Shown here: positions 11,427 through 23,178 of the stretch, one piece after another | How the letters are laid out: every line of letters begins with the position of its first letter | Numbering within the stretch: the first letter of the stretch is position 1 | From: Odiellus spinosus | Lineage: Eukaryota > Arthropoda > Arachnida > Opiliones > Phalangiidae | Reading direction: 5' to 3' | NCBI GenBank assembly: GCA_963920705.1 | Contig: OY987226.1 | Location: 23,507,636-23,571,635 of the forward strand | DNA length: 64,000 bases | The notes under the pieces: generated by a model | Told to the model about the DNA's origin: nothing | The model's input: only the letters and a program-made list of their open reading frames with translations | Databases searched by the model: none | Translations under genes and position numbers: made by a program

Positions 11427-14400
11427 ATGGGTAAATATTGCGTTTATAGGTCGTGCAAAAATCATCAGTTATCGAAACACTCCTCCGCTGAAGGTGTTCT
11501 TTTTTTCCCCGTTCCAAAACCCAAAAAAAATTACGAAAAATGTTTACGGTGGGTAAATGCTATTAATCGTGATGATATAACGGTTACTACTATAAAAGCG
11601 CACCACAATGTATGTTCTAATCATTTCATTAATGGGAAGGGTCCAACTCCAGAATACCCAGACCCAGTGAAAGATATCAAACAGGTAATCAAAATTATGA
11701 TATATAACAAATTTTGTATACTCCACTAAATAGTTTTTCCATTAATATATAGTCTTCAATAACTCTCGATCACAACTATGCCTATTGCTTTACTGATACT
11801 GATATTGGAAGTCATGATAGGATTGATGCTCAATCGAGTGAACTTATCAAGGATCAACTAGTTGTAACTTCTGGACCACAAGCTCATTTACCTGTAATAT
11901 TGAAGCCAGGGAATGTATCATCACAAACTAATTTGGTCAATACCTCGCAACCAAACTCTCATTTGGTGGAAATTCCGCAATCTAATTTGGTGGAAACCTT
12001 GGAACCCACTTTAACCGCAACGGGGGATAGTGAAGATTACGTGAATAATGTTGTAACATCATTTGTTGACCTTACGAAATGTGATGAGCCACCGGATAAG
12101 ACGCAAATTGACATACACCCCCTTAAAAAAGTGGCTCATGAATTTTTGGTGTATCAAGCAAACAATTTTGATAAATGTGACTGGTCAATTGATGTAGTGC
12201 AAGAATCCTTAAATTATTTAACTATTCCAAAACTATTAAGCTTCCGAAAAATTTCAAGTAATAGTCTAGTAATTTTGGAAATATTACCAACACTGAAATC
12301 AACTATAAAATTTTGCAACAAACCAATTTCTCATGACCACATTTTATTTTCTACGAGTTCTGTTGATTTTGACAAAGAAATTGCTTGTTTTGAAGATTTA
12401 ATGATTATACTTCATGAAATTGAAAATTGGAGAACCTGCTATGGCGTTCAAGGGGAGCTATTCTCTCATTTCCGAGACAAGTATTTAAAATCTGCCTGTT
12501 TCTGTTTAGAAAGTCAATCAATCCGATCCAAAAAATGCCATCAGCTGGTAATGGGTGTAACAGCGAGAATTTGTCCAGCTTGTCGATCAACTAAAAAAGT
12601 ATTAGTTAGTCGAATGAAAAGAAAAAGCCAAAACAATACATTAGATGTAAAAAGTACTACGAATAATCGCTACATGTCTAGTAATGACGTGAAAGCAAAG
12701 GTCGCAATTTTGCACAAGAAAAATTATGCATTGAAAAGAAGAGTAAAATTATTGGAATACAAACTGAAAAAGAGCTTTCAAAAAGAAGGAATTTTTTTAA
12801 CAGAAGAAGAGAGCAATGATTTTGAAAAATTAATTCAGAAAAATCCATTTCAGTGCAGGACTGTTTTCCAAAAGCTTTTAATGCGCGAACAACTAAAACT
12901 CATATCATCAAAAAGAAAAAGACCAAAAAAATGGCATCCGGCTATAATTCAGTGGTGCCTTTCTATAAAGGCAAAGTCTTCAAGCACGTACGAAGCAGTC
13001 AGGCAAGTAATTTCGTTACCATCTCAAAGGACCCTTTTCAATTACTCGGCAGATTTGAGCACCTAAAGTGGTTTTAATGACGCAGTTTTACTAGAAATGC
13101 GCCAAAAAATAGACATTGAGAATTTGGAAGAACACCAGGGATTTTTCACTCTCATCATTGATGAAATACAAGGCAAGACTTAGTTTTTAATAGTAGTACT
13201 GGTGAGTTGATTGGAGAAACAAATTTAAACGAGTTCAGAAATAAGGTGAATGAGATGGAAAACAGAATGAAAGAGTCTACTAATGCTTCAAACAACCAGA
13301 TAAACTTAGCTTCTCACATCCTCCAGTTTATGGTTCGCGGAATAACAACGAATTTTAAATTTCCCTATGCCTATTTTCCATCGGGTAATAACAATGCTGA
13401 AGATCTATATTCGATGCTATGGGAAGCCATAGAAAATTTACATGCCGCTGGATTCTTCATTCTGGCAGTCGTCTGCGATAAAGCTAGTTCGAATCAAAAA
13501 CTTATAAAAATTTTTACGGAAACAGAACGAAAATTAAATAACCATAAAGTAGGCTTCCAAAGTAAGAATCCATTTAGTAGCAACGGAGAGCCACTTTATT
13601 TTGTCTCAGATGTTTGCCACAATGTAAAAACTGCTAAGACAGGACTGAGCAACAGTGGTAAGCTTAAAAAACATAAAGACGGAACGAAGAGAGTAATAAG
13701 ACGTTTGCAAAAAAATGGTAAATTTCTACTTTGGGATCACGCTGTCAAAACATATTTAACAGAGATTGCAATTCTTTGCTGCGGCTCGCTCCGAAACTAT
13801 CTTATAATCACGTATACCCAAATGCATTCAGTTGCATGCGAGTCAAACTTGCAACACAAGTAATGAGCAGCAGTGTTGCGAACGCAATGGAAGTTTTAGT
13901 CGGAGAAGAGGCCTCGGAGACAGTAAAGTTTTTGCGTTATTTTGACAAATTTTTCGATATAATGAACGTTTCAAATGTATCATCGTGCGTGCACCAAAGG
14001 AAACCAGCTTTAGCTCCATTCACAAGCAAAGATGACTGGAGATTTAAGGTACATTAAAAGTTAAGGATTTGGTAAAAATTATGTAATATTCTAACACCTT
14101 TAATTTCAGTGGCTAGTTGAGGAATTCCTCGTTTATTTAGACGAATGGGAGGCCGAAGTTGAACAGGTGGAAGTTGATGAGCTCGCGGTTGATGAAGGGT
14201 TTGATAAATCCAAAATGCTGCTCAGTAAAGAGACGTTGGAAGGGATTCGAATCACTGGTACGTATCATTAACACTAGAGGTGTGAGAGTCCTGTTTTTTT
14301 GGTTCATCCGCCTTGAGTAATTTATTTGTCATCCACAGTTTTAAACATTACACGTTCTACTTTCAGTTTACGCAACAATTGAAATTGTACGGTTCTTACT

Positions 14401-14650
14401 AGAAAAAGGAGCCCCTTTTGTTTTGACATCTAGATTGAATCAAGACTCTTTAGAAAATTATTTCGGAAGACAACGAGGAGCATGCGGATCTGGTGAAAAC
14501 CCAACAGTAAATCAATATGGGCAAGGGACAAAAAGAATAAAACTCATGAAAACTTTAATGAAAAATGTTACAAATGGTAATTGTACTGTCACGAAGACTA
14601 AAAGACTGAAAAGACGAAAAGCTGTCAGTAATGCTTTAGGTTTCTGTTGA
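11427..14650 (+). pseudogene. THAP-domain P-element transposase (THAP9-like), decayed
   Basis: Normally cuts and pastes its own element. Exon 1 (11427-11684) encodes an N-terminal THAP zinc finger starting MGKYC, with the C-H end CSNHF. Exon 2 starts at 11753 in frame and covers the leucine-rich region and RNase H-like core. Later exons are 14110-14257 and 14367-14650, with clean GT-AG borders. Catalytic landmarks are IIDEI near 13160, VVCDKASSNQ near 13470-13490, a VSDVCHNVKTAKT segment and DSLENYFGRQR near 14445-14475, which carries the expected catalytic Glu. Damage: an in-frame TAA at 13064-13066, a one-base shift near 13160-13180 before LVFNSSTGELIG, and another shift near 13750-13780 before LAPKLSYNHVYPN. 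The family assignment is strong; the gene is inactive as read. Confidence 0.88.
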
Positions 14651-15277
14651 GGTGGAGCCAAATTTACTTCATTTTCCACATATTTGATACGTATTTCGTT
14701 GAATAAGCGATTACCAAATATTGTTGTCACAATGTCCTTTTCTTTAGGTTGCAAAGCATTAAACAATTGCTTATTTGTGAACGATTTCATCAATTCTGAA
14801 TTAAAATCAGAATCGGTCATTAGCGCGTGCCTATTACTTGCAAATTGTTCTTTATTTAAAAGTCCAGTTGTGCTATCTGCAAAAATTGATAGGTAATCGA
14901 TAGCCTTGTCGGTCATGGTAGTAATTTTAGATGTCTTTATGTCTTGCAGTGCGTCCTTTAGAATTAGAAGTTATTTATCAATTTATTTTAACTGGTCATT
15001 TGTTTATATTAATACTTACAATCATTCTTTTTGATCTCCCTACGTAAGTCACCTTGCATAAATCAGAAGCATTAGCAAGTATAATAGTTAAATTTTCAGT
15101 TAAAAATTTTCTGTTAAAAGCAATACCTATGAAAGAAAATTTATTATGCAAAGGCCAATCTTCTTGTAATAATTTAAGAAAAATAATACTAATTAATTTT
15201 TTACCTTTATTTATTTTCCTTAGCTGAACCTTAGTAGGTTTTTTAGTAATAGTTTTATAGTAATTGTGATCCTCCAT
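14512..15277 (-). CDS. Candidate convergent second gene in the P element
   Basis: Minus-strand reading gives three open pieces that join by plausible introns. Exon a starts at ATG 15277 (MEDHNYYKTITKK). A donor at ggtaaaaaa and a pyrimidine-rich acceptor ttctttcatag lead in phase to GIAFNRKFLTENL. That exon ends ...SKRMI at a gtaagt donor, and an acceptor near 14950 leads in phase to DALQDIK and then the long frame ending at 14512. The product would be about 200 residues with no domain I recognise. The 3' end overlaps the transposase 3' exon antisense, where the translated tail is hydrophobic and may be a shadow. The frames are open although the transposase opposite is broken. The splicing and function are inference. 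Confidence 0.35.
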
Positions 15278-15495
15278 TTTAATCCGTTTAAAATACAACA
15301 ATAACTTGGCACGAGAAATTTGAATATTTATGGCGAAGAGAGGGCGCTAAATTGCGATCCGTTTTACCCACGTGACAACATTTTACTACGAAACGTCTCT
15401 ACCCCCATTCTCCCAGAGTGGGAGTTTAGGCCGACGCAGTAGGAACCGCGCCGTCCCCACATTTCCTCTCCTTATCTGATCCTTCTTGATAGATC

Positions 15496-16280
15496 GAAGA
15501 GAAACAATAGTAGAGGGGTGAGAATTCCAAACTGGTACAGTTCTTCTGAAAAAGGAGTGCTCGTGGGGTCCTTGTGAGATGGCTTATGGAATACTGTCAA
15601 GTGATGGCCTCAAGTGATAGTAGAGGGAGGAGGGGGAGTTAAATAAGCCCGCTTCGGCTGGTGCAATAGCTTAAGCTTCCATGATTGGCTATTGAATTTC
15701 TTTTGAAAATGATCTTAATCGGGAAACCACTTTTAGACACGAAGGATTGATGTTTAATCCAATTTTTACATTATTTTCTACCCTAAAACTGTTTAATTAA
15801 AAATTTTCGAGCTCATCCAGGTTTCCCAAACCAGGGTGATGAGTTAACTTTTCATCTAGGGGTTCGAACCTAAATGATAATTCTGCTCACTGTGAATCTT
15901 ACCTTAAGCCTCATATTCATGGTCGCTTGTAAGCTAGATACACGCGCGTATCTAAACGAAACAGATATTTCCGGCGCATGCCAGGGTTTCAAGCGCTGGT
16001 GAATTACAAGCGAAAAAATTACGCTAAAAGTTTCTCCACACGGGACCATGAAAAAGGGGCTTTACAGTGATAAAATTCCCTATTCATAATGGTAGTGAGC
16101 CCAAAAATCTGATATATCAATAGATTAAGCTTAGAGAAATAGTACATGTATTCCTGACTCATTGCAAAGAGTGTCCTAGTTTAATAACTTTTGGAATGCC
16201 CATTAACTTTTTGCACCGTACATAAGAAGTGGAATGGTAATTTAAACCATGTATTGATGAATATATAGGTATGCTGTTAA
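15496..16280. other. Unassigned stretch
   Basis: No motif-bearing frame. A GGTTCGAA word at 15861 resembles a pol III B box but lacks a supported tRNA fold. Confidence 0.35.
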
Positions 16281-16373
16281 ATAAAGCTGTTAAAATGTTA
16301 ATGTGGATGAAATTCATCGTGGTATGTTAAAGCTGTTACAATGTTAATTCGGACGAAATTCATTGTGCTATGT
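16281..16373. repeat. Tandem duplication of about 46 bp
   Basis: Two adjacent copies begin taaagctgtta and end attcatcgtggtatgt or attcattgtgctatgt. They differ at several positions. No coding role is seen. Confidence 0.65.
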
Positions 16374-16700
16374 GCCTTTTAAACCCCCGAAATCTTATCC
16401 CTGAACCAAACCCAGTGGGTGGTGTCAGATGACATCCGATTAGAACAACTCACAATGCCCATGTTGCAAGCTGTAACAAACAATGAATTATGGACACGTA
16501 AAGGTATTTGGAAATCAACCAATCCACAAATATTTCCTAGAATTGTATGAAGATATTACTTTGAAAATAATCAGATTCTCTCAACCCTAGTAAAATTGAC
16601 AAGCCATATCCTAAAATAGATTCACCTTCTTTTGCTATTAATCCAAGCATGATGAATCAATCAATATTTCGGCGCCCATGATATTTTTGTTCCTTAGAAT

Positions 16701-16737
16701 CATGGGCCAAGAAACGTGATACGTTTCTTGGCCCATG
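16701..16737. repeat. Perfect 17-bp hairpin with 3-nt loop
   Basis: catgggccaagaaacgt is followed by gat and then its exact complement. A perfect stem of this length with a minimal loop is unusual for random AT-rich DNA. It may be a foldback remnant. Confidence 0.85.
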
Positions 16738-18735
16738 TTAGAATTAAGTTACAACTAAGCCCATAAATTACTAACATCTGATAACTTAGACATGTGAAAT
16801 GTCATGTATTTTCTACAAAATCTTGGTTTTAAAACTTCAGCTTCTCACCTTTTGCTTTATTACATTTCCGAAACTAAAATAAATTTGTTCTTTACACAAG
16901 GTGACAGTTACATGGAATAGTCCACATTTGATTCATAGAATAAAATACAGCGGACGACACTACATGTCGTCTGCTTAATATTGCCGCAAAAAGCAGGGGA
17001 CGGAAATAAGTGTAGGTCACTGGACATTGTAAGATAAATTTTCCAAATGTCCCATAACTTTTCATTTTCACTGGACATTTGTCCGATAAGGAAAATTATG
17101 TTCTGATACAGCAAATCTGGAAATGACTGGTAATTTTTTAACATTTTATTTTTACCACATTTTTAATGCTTTATGATTTTCTATAAAATCTTAAGCTCTT
17201 CTGTTTTTGATTTTATGACTTTGGTTGGAAAAAAATTATTTAAAGGGTAACTAAAGAGCTTAGTGTGCCTTGCCAAAAGTTAATATTTTCGTTTGCAACT
17301 AAAACTAAGCTGGCGACTTATCCTCAAAGGCTAGGATCGAATCGTGACCAGGGAAAAAACTTGAAATTTTATAGGAAAAATAGTGAATTTAAAGGCGAAT
17401 TATAAGAGAAAATAGGATTGAAAATTAAACATAGGAAAAATAGGATGAATAATAACAGCGAATTTATAATAAAAAATAGGATACCCTTCAATATCTGTTG
17501 ATTTAACATTTTTACCACATATTTATCGCTTTTTTATTTTCTTTAAAATCTTAATCTCTTCTGTTTTTTACTTTTGATGCCTTTGGTGGGAATTTTGTTA
17601 TTTTTGAGAAATTTTAAAGTATACTTTATTTGAAAATGAATAACCTGATAACCGAAAAAATAGGAAAATATAGGAGAAAACCTTCAATTATAGGAATTTA
17701 TAGGAAGGCATTGAAAATATAGGAAATATAGGAAGTCTGGTCACCCTGATTTCGTAGCTTTGACCATACTATTTCAAATGACGAAAAAACTCTTTCAAGT
17801 GACACAGAGCTGTAAGAAAAAATCTAATTCTTAGTTGAAAAAGATATCAATATACTTTGCACTAAAAATGAAAAAGCCAATAAAACCCAAAAACCCAGAA
17901 AAACCTGTAAAACCCATTAAAACCTGGTGGGCTGGGCTTTTCCGGAAAAACCCGGGTTTTTTCGAACCCTGTTAATAACGGCAAGTCTGAAAATCCTTCT
18001 ACCAACACCATATCTAGAAGATAAATTATAAACCTATGACAGCACTTTAAATTCTATGCGTTTTTGACATACATTCAAGAAACAGGTTCAACTCAATGCC
18101 TTAGTAAGCAAAGACGCGAATTAATATGAGAACTTAAGCCATGCTATTCCTTTATTAGTCTAACATTGAAAACGCAGTTCAACTATTACGCAACGTTGCT
18201 TTATAGAGAGTTGTAGAAGAATTTCCAGTAGCGTCGCTTTGCATTATAGCAACAACGTCGTACGAGGAGGAATTGACGTCATCACGCTTTATCTCGACTT
18301 TATAAGAGAATAAATACTAAAACTTAAAAAAAACTAAGAAGAGACGTAGACGAATCAGATTATATATGTATTTTTAACTGACGAAGTAAACCGAAGAATC
18401 CCATTAATTGTAAGCAGCGTTGTGAGTAATATTTTATTACAACTTTTGCTTCTTGTAGCAAGAGTTGAATCACCTAGAATTGTGGCAGGAATGTTAATAT
18501 TCTAAGCCCCATTCTCGCATACTTGATTTTAAAATTCAAAAAAATACAAGACGGTCCGTGGCGCCACTGTTACGCAACGTAACAACTCGCTTTCGCGGTC
18601 GAAGTTCAGGTTTTTATTAAAACAGAAGTAATAAGTTCGAAGAAATTTTGATAATAATTTAAAAAAAAACAAATTTAAATAACTTATAAATGTTAGAAAA
18701 GTAAGTTCAAAATAAAATAAAGTTCCAAAAAAATT
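16738..18735. other. Low-complexity stretch with ATAGGA words
   Basis: 17340-17740 repeats words such as ataggaaaa and tataggaa and ends at ggtcaccctg. 17880-17960 is rich in aaaacc words. A similar TATAGG-rich tract ending in ccctgg lies at 37910-38010, so both may be ends of one dispersed element family. No gene is seen. Confidence 0.4.
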
Positions 18736-18970
18736 TGAAAATTTCAAAATTGCATGTTAAAGAAGCTAAATTCAAAAAAAAATATTTTGGAAAAGGTCCA
18801 GTGTTTTTGGTGAAGAAGCTGAATTGAAAAAAAATATATATATATTTTGGAAAGACACAGTATTTCACACAATTCTGAATTTTCTAACCTAATGAGACTA
18901 GGCGCCTTTTCCAAAATATATATTTTTTGAACTGGCGCCTTAAATACAGTATGCAATTTTGAAATTTTCA
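18736..18970. repeat. 20-bp perfect inverted repeat pair
   Basis: tgaaaatttcaaaattgcat at 18736-18755 is mirrored at 18951-18970. Between them are two related blocks with aatattttgga and ggcgcc words. This is the layout of a 235-bp MITE, but no target duplication was fixed. Confidence 0.6.
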
Positions 18971-20171
18971 CAAAAAAAAATTAAAAATAATTGCGTCGGA
19001 ACAATATTTTTTAACTATTTTTTTTTAACTCCCCATGGTCTAATTAGTCAGAAAAAAGTGTTTGTTGGGTAAGTTAGGTAAACTATAATCCTACCATTGT
19101 GTTTCTTGTTAAGCAACACAATGATAAACGACAAATTATTCTGATAACGAACGGAAGATAATTTTTTGACAGCGGCGATCCTTGTAATCACATAAGTTAT
19201 GAAAAACAAGATTTAGCGTAACTAAACAGTAAAATCCGTAACACGTGAAGTGAACCTAAAAGCAAAAGGCTTCCCGTAAACCTTAAGGAATTATGTTTAG
19301 TAGAAAAAAAGAAACCCCAGAGTATATGCTCTATATTTTTAGTGATATCACGATTAAACCGATTAAAACCTATTAAATCCCAATTAAACTTTTTAAAAAT
19401 TAAAATGATGAATATAAATTAAACTGAAAAAAAAAAATCACAATTAAAATCAATATAAACTGTATTTATGTATACTTCCTGGGCAGATATAAATGAGAAT
19501 GGGCAGATATTTAATTACATACTTCGAATGGAAAGATATAATTTTTTATTACAACTCTCAAAAGGGGCATATACTCTATTTTGAAATGAGTGCAGTTCAA
19601 ACAAACAATACACAAGTAACTCTGCCCTTTAAAATAATTAATTTAACATAATTTAAAGGGCAGAGTTGTTTGTGAATGGTTTGGCACTGATTTCGAAATT
19701 TAATATACATGTATATCCATTCTGAGTTGTAATATCTGTTACAATTAGCCTTCCCTTCTAGTTGGGGAATCCAACTAGATTTTTAATTAATATCTGACCC
19801 TTTAAATAGCTAGTGTGATAAAAAATCATATAAAAATGACTAGACAGGCTTTTTACGTACCCAAATTAAGTGTCACATTCATTACCCCTTTCTCTAATTG
19901 AAATAGAAATTTTTTAGAGATTTAAAATATTAAAATATCCTCTTCAATATATCTTAAAAATTGCACTGATCCGCTTCAATATCCCTTATGAAAGCGCTGA
20001 TCTCTACTTTAAAAATAATACTAAAATATCCGCTTCATTATCCTTTTAAAATAATTATTTCTCTGAGATGAGATAGGTTCTTGGTAAATTAAAAGAGCAC
20101 AGGTTCATCACATTTTTTGTTCTTATTAATAATTAATTAATAATATTTCCTCCTATAATTTATAGAAAGTC
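18971..20171. other. AT-rich stretch with one hairpin
   Basis: The notable item is the inverted pair aactctgccctttaaa (19618-19633) and its complement (19652-19667). A bttttatag-type acceptor directly precedes the coding segment at 20172. Confidence 0.45.
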
Positions 20172-20609
20172 ATGGCGAACGGATTCACAAGTTGGTTCAA
20201 TAATGCATTTGGTAGCAATATCACCCACATCTCTAACGCCTACTCGAAAGCGGATCACGTTTGGTTGCTTTTCAGCTACAAAGAACTAAGCATTAAGGCG
20301 ATCAACGTGTCAATCTCGGCTATAAAAGAGAAAGACGCGAGCGCCAGTGTAAATCTGACAAATGAGGAAGTTAGCGAGGGGGTCCGAGTACCCTTTCGTG
20401 ATATTCATAAGAAACGCCGAGACACCAACGTCGAATACGTAACCGTACTGGCCAAAGAACCAAATGGAGAAGTCATCACACTCTGCAAAAGCTTGAAGAT
20501 TTTGGCTAATCGATCAATTATTGTAGCCAATAATGGCTCGATTCAGGAACAAATGTATGGTGGTGATTTATGGGTCGACTGGAAGGGAATGAACCATAAA
20601 CCGCGATAA
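20172..20609 (+). CDS. Unrecognised short protein, member of a local family
   Basis: A 145-codon frame from ATG to TAA. I do not recognise the family. The C-terminal half contains VPFRDIHKKRRDTNVEY, then VTVLAKE, LANRSIIV and YGGDLWVDWK, and is charged and likely globular. A second copy at 27663-27975 shares this half almost residue for residue, and even the bases after the stop are similar. Conservation at the protein level with silent changes suggests both were under selection as protein. The ATG follows a run ending in tttatag, so this could be the last exon of a longer gene. No membrane segment or signal peptide is evident. Confidence 0.6.
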   Translation: MANGFTSWFNNAFGSNITHISNAYSKADHVWLLFSYKELSIKAINVSISAIKEKDASASVNLTNEEVSEGVRVPFRDIHKKRRDTNVEYVTVLAKEPNGEVITLCKSLKILANRSIIVANNGSIQEQMYGGDLWVDWKGMNHKPR

Positions 20610-21301
20610 ATAATAAAATATAAACTGAGGAATGTAAAAAAATTAATGCTTTTGGCTCAATGTGTAAAAGTGGGAAAGTAATCTTAATTATTTTTATGGA
20701 AATTTTCACCAGAAATCTTACAACGCTGCCATATTTGCCTCTTTGACGAAAAGTAAATTCATAGATATGTTGCGCCATCACTGAGACGGGGATAATGCTT
20801 TGGAAAAGTTTGTACGGTATTGTAAGTAATTATTCTATCATTGGGCACGTGATCACTGAAGCCTTAGGATTGCCTTCCACCAGAAGCGGATGGTCCATCC
20901 GCTTCTGCTTCCACTGGCGTTTTAATTTGTTCATTGTGGTGTTCCAAATGACCAATAAACAAACTAAACGTATTTCCGTAAATTAGAAAGCCCAATCTAT
21001 GTTTTAATAAGTAGTTTCAAAGCTCTTAACGTTTTTTTAACAATTTTAAGGGGTCCCTTTTATATCGTCAGCGCACTGACGTCATTTTGAAACGTAAGTA
21101 ACGCTGCGGAAGATTCCGGCGCGCATGCCTCATTCTTCAGGCTGGTTCATTTAGAAATATAAAATAAAATACGTTTTAGAGCCTGTGTAGAAATTATTAA
21201 AACAGGTGACCTCCATTTGGGGTGGAAAGGTGCTGTCAAAGCCAAGTATTATCCCCAACTCAGAGATGGCGCTACAAACACTCTGCGGTTTTCGACATAG
21301 A
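20610..21301. other. Intergenic stretch with a small perfect hairpin
   Basis: agaagcggatgg at 20882-20893 pairs with 20895-20906 across a one-base loop. Otherwise no feature is recognised. Confidence 0.45.
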
Positions 21302-21600
21302 GCAAGAATCCATTCAGGTTCCATAAGAATATGGGAGGGCCGCGATTCAATAACCATCCTCCCAAACTTTGTAGCAAAAGTTCGTCTGCTTCGAATCGAT
21401 TTTTCAAGTAAATCGCTCCTGACATTATATAATTAACCCGCGCCACTAACGACCTTGACATAATGTTTTGGGTAATAAAAATGGAGCCGACCGAAAAAAG
21501 ATCTAAGCGTACAAATGTTGCGAAAATTGCAGACGAACTTTTGTTACAAAGTTTGGGAGGATGGTACCAGAGGCTAAAGGGAACCTGAATGGATTCTTGC
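21302..21600. repeat. Inverted repeat of about 75-90 bp arms
   Basis: 21302-21389 and 21529-21600 are inverted copies. Shared blocks are gcaagaatccattcagg and cctcccaaactttgta. An 18-base insertion separates the blocks in the left arm relative to the right. Non-autonomous foldback or MITE. Confidence 0.7.
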
Positions 21601-22430
21601 ATAGAGGGTATGGGGAAATTCATATAGCACAGCGTTATAAGATCTCTGCTGGGATAAGGAATTTAGCATTACGATTTCTAATGAAATTCTTGGTCAAATA
21701 AAGATATACAAGCACAGCTAGTATATTGAAAAACCTAGACTTTATATATCTTAATAACTAGCTATAACAGTTATGATAATTATTATGTGAAATATTCATT
21801 CTTAATACATTAAAATTACTGAAATTCTTCTCACTTGCTTTCATTTCAATTCTTTACCAAAAATTACCATTGATAGTTGTTCGAAACGATGTTTTACTTC
21901 TTTTAAAGATAATTCACGAAACCGCTGGTTAAAAATTGAGAAAAACGTTATAACCTCTCTCTCAAGGTGCAAATCCTCAATCATTATCACTAAGCCTAAT
22001 CATATCAAATATATCTTTGTGAACAAAGACCCAGAAGGACGTGTTATGGTTTCAGATGACTGAAGTAACAGATATATTTTTCTTTTAAAACAAAATTTAA
22101 CTGTTATGATAATCTGACAGGATTTAGAGTTTCTAATTTCAAAACAACTGATTTTATCCACTCGCAAATATTTCACAAAAACAATAACAGACTATTTTCT
22201 CCCATAAACCCTTAACATTTGGCTTAATTATTTTTCAGGGATTGCCTTAATACTGAGCGCTTCTATTTCCTATAACCTCCTCATTTCATAACATAATTTT
22301 AACGAATTGCCAAATTTAAAGTCGTGGAGATTGGCATTTCAAATGTGAAATATATAGAAAACATTATTAATTTAAGGGTTTATAGCCAGTAGCGCAGTTT
22401 CCCAAATGCGCTTTTCCCAATACATATACC
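21601..22430. other. AT-rich stretch, nothing recognised
   Basis: Only short frames without motifs. Confidence 0.4.
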
Positions 22431-22505
22431 TCGCTTTTGTACGCGGGAGCCTAAAACATCTCTCCTCTGGCGTTTTGTACGCAGGAGCCTAGCAACGTTC
22501 TCTCT
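22431..22505 (-). repeat. Inverted copy of a 75-bp block (pair with 27448-27523)
   Basis: In reverse complement this reads through gtacaaaacgccagaggaga and a ttaggctcc word. It matches 27448-27523 at nearly nine of ten positions. The two lie in opposite orientation about 5 kb apart, on either side of the minus-strand locus at 22763-24970, so they may be remnants of long terminal inverted repeats of a larger element. Confidence 0.55.
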
Positions 22506-22762
22506 CTTATACAAAGGCGGTTGTTTCGCGCACGGTCTTTCGTGAGAACCACTTTCCCTCGTAAACAAGGAGAGTTTTTAAAGTGGTGGTGTCACGAATT
22601 AAAATTGTTATTATTTTTATCCGGATATTTGTCGGTTTCTGTTTCCGAATAACTAATAGGAAATAAGGGGGTTTTATATCATTGTTCCGAGGGTTAATAA
22701 AGATATATTTACCTATATTAACAAAGTTCATAATTTATAACAACTTATTCAATATCGTCATG

Positions 22763-23146
22763 TCAAGAAAGACGTCGGAAAATATCGTTATTAAACGTTA
22801 TTGTCAATGTAACTATTTTAAACGATGGAAATATAATGATTCGTATACTCGGAGATTTGCTATTGGTTTTGGGGTGACGTTGCTTACCCCCATTCTTGTT
22901 CCCATCGCTCATTTTGAAACGAATACCCGCCGGTAATTCTATCGCGAGTCGAAAATCGTTTTCATTCACTCTTAAAATATTAAAAGAACATCCCCTTAGT
23001 TGACGTAATTTTATTTGCTCTTTTAAAGCGGCTAAAATTTTTTAATGCAAACCAAATGGAATAATTTCTTTATTTTGGCGATTGTACATGGCTACGTAAT
23101 TCTTGCCATCCAGTTGAACCGTAATTTCGGTATTGTCACCGCCCAT
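22763..23146 (-). pseudogene. Small interrupted gene downstream of the two-part protein
   Basis: From ATG at 23146 a frame begins MGGDNTEITVQLDGKNY and stops at 23042-23044. The same frame then stays open to 22763, with ILAALKEQIKLRQL and ENDFRLAIELPAGIRF. A single in-frame stop in about 128 codons, the same strand as the neighbour and a short gap suggest one small gene disabled by a nonsense change. I do not recognise the family. The end after about residue 85 is less protein-like and may have drifted. Confidence 0.4.
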
Positions 23147-23178
23147 AATAAACAAATGATTGTGAACTCGAAAATTAA

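Larger units (their letters stand above)
11169..15488 (+). mobile_element. P-superfamily DNA transposon
   Basis: A 4.3-kb element. The TIRs at 11169-11202 and 15455-15488 are 34 bp with one mismatch and begin caagaaggatc. The flanking 7-bp direct repeats atagatc (11162-11168 and 15489-15495) look like the target duplication; P elements usually make 8 bp. The interior carries a THAP-domain/transposase gene on the plus strand and a candidate convergent gene on the minus strand. The transposase is interrupted by a stop and frameshifts, so this copy is not autonomous. The still-matching TIRs and duplication suggest moderate age. Confidence 0.9.

Noticed and set aside
15855-15880. GGTTCGAA word as a tRNA gene
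   Set aside because: No acceptor or anticodon stem could be built around it.
21206-21623. Overlapping frames of 68-124 codons on both strands
   Set aside because: They coincide with an inverted repeat and have no motif.
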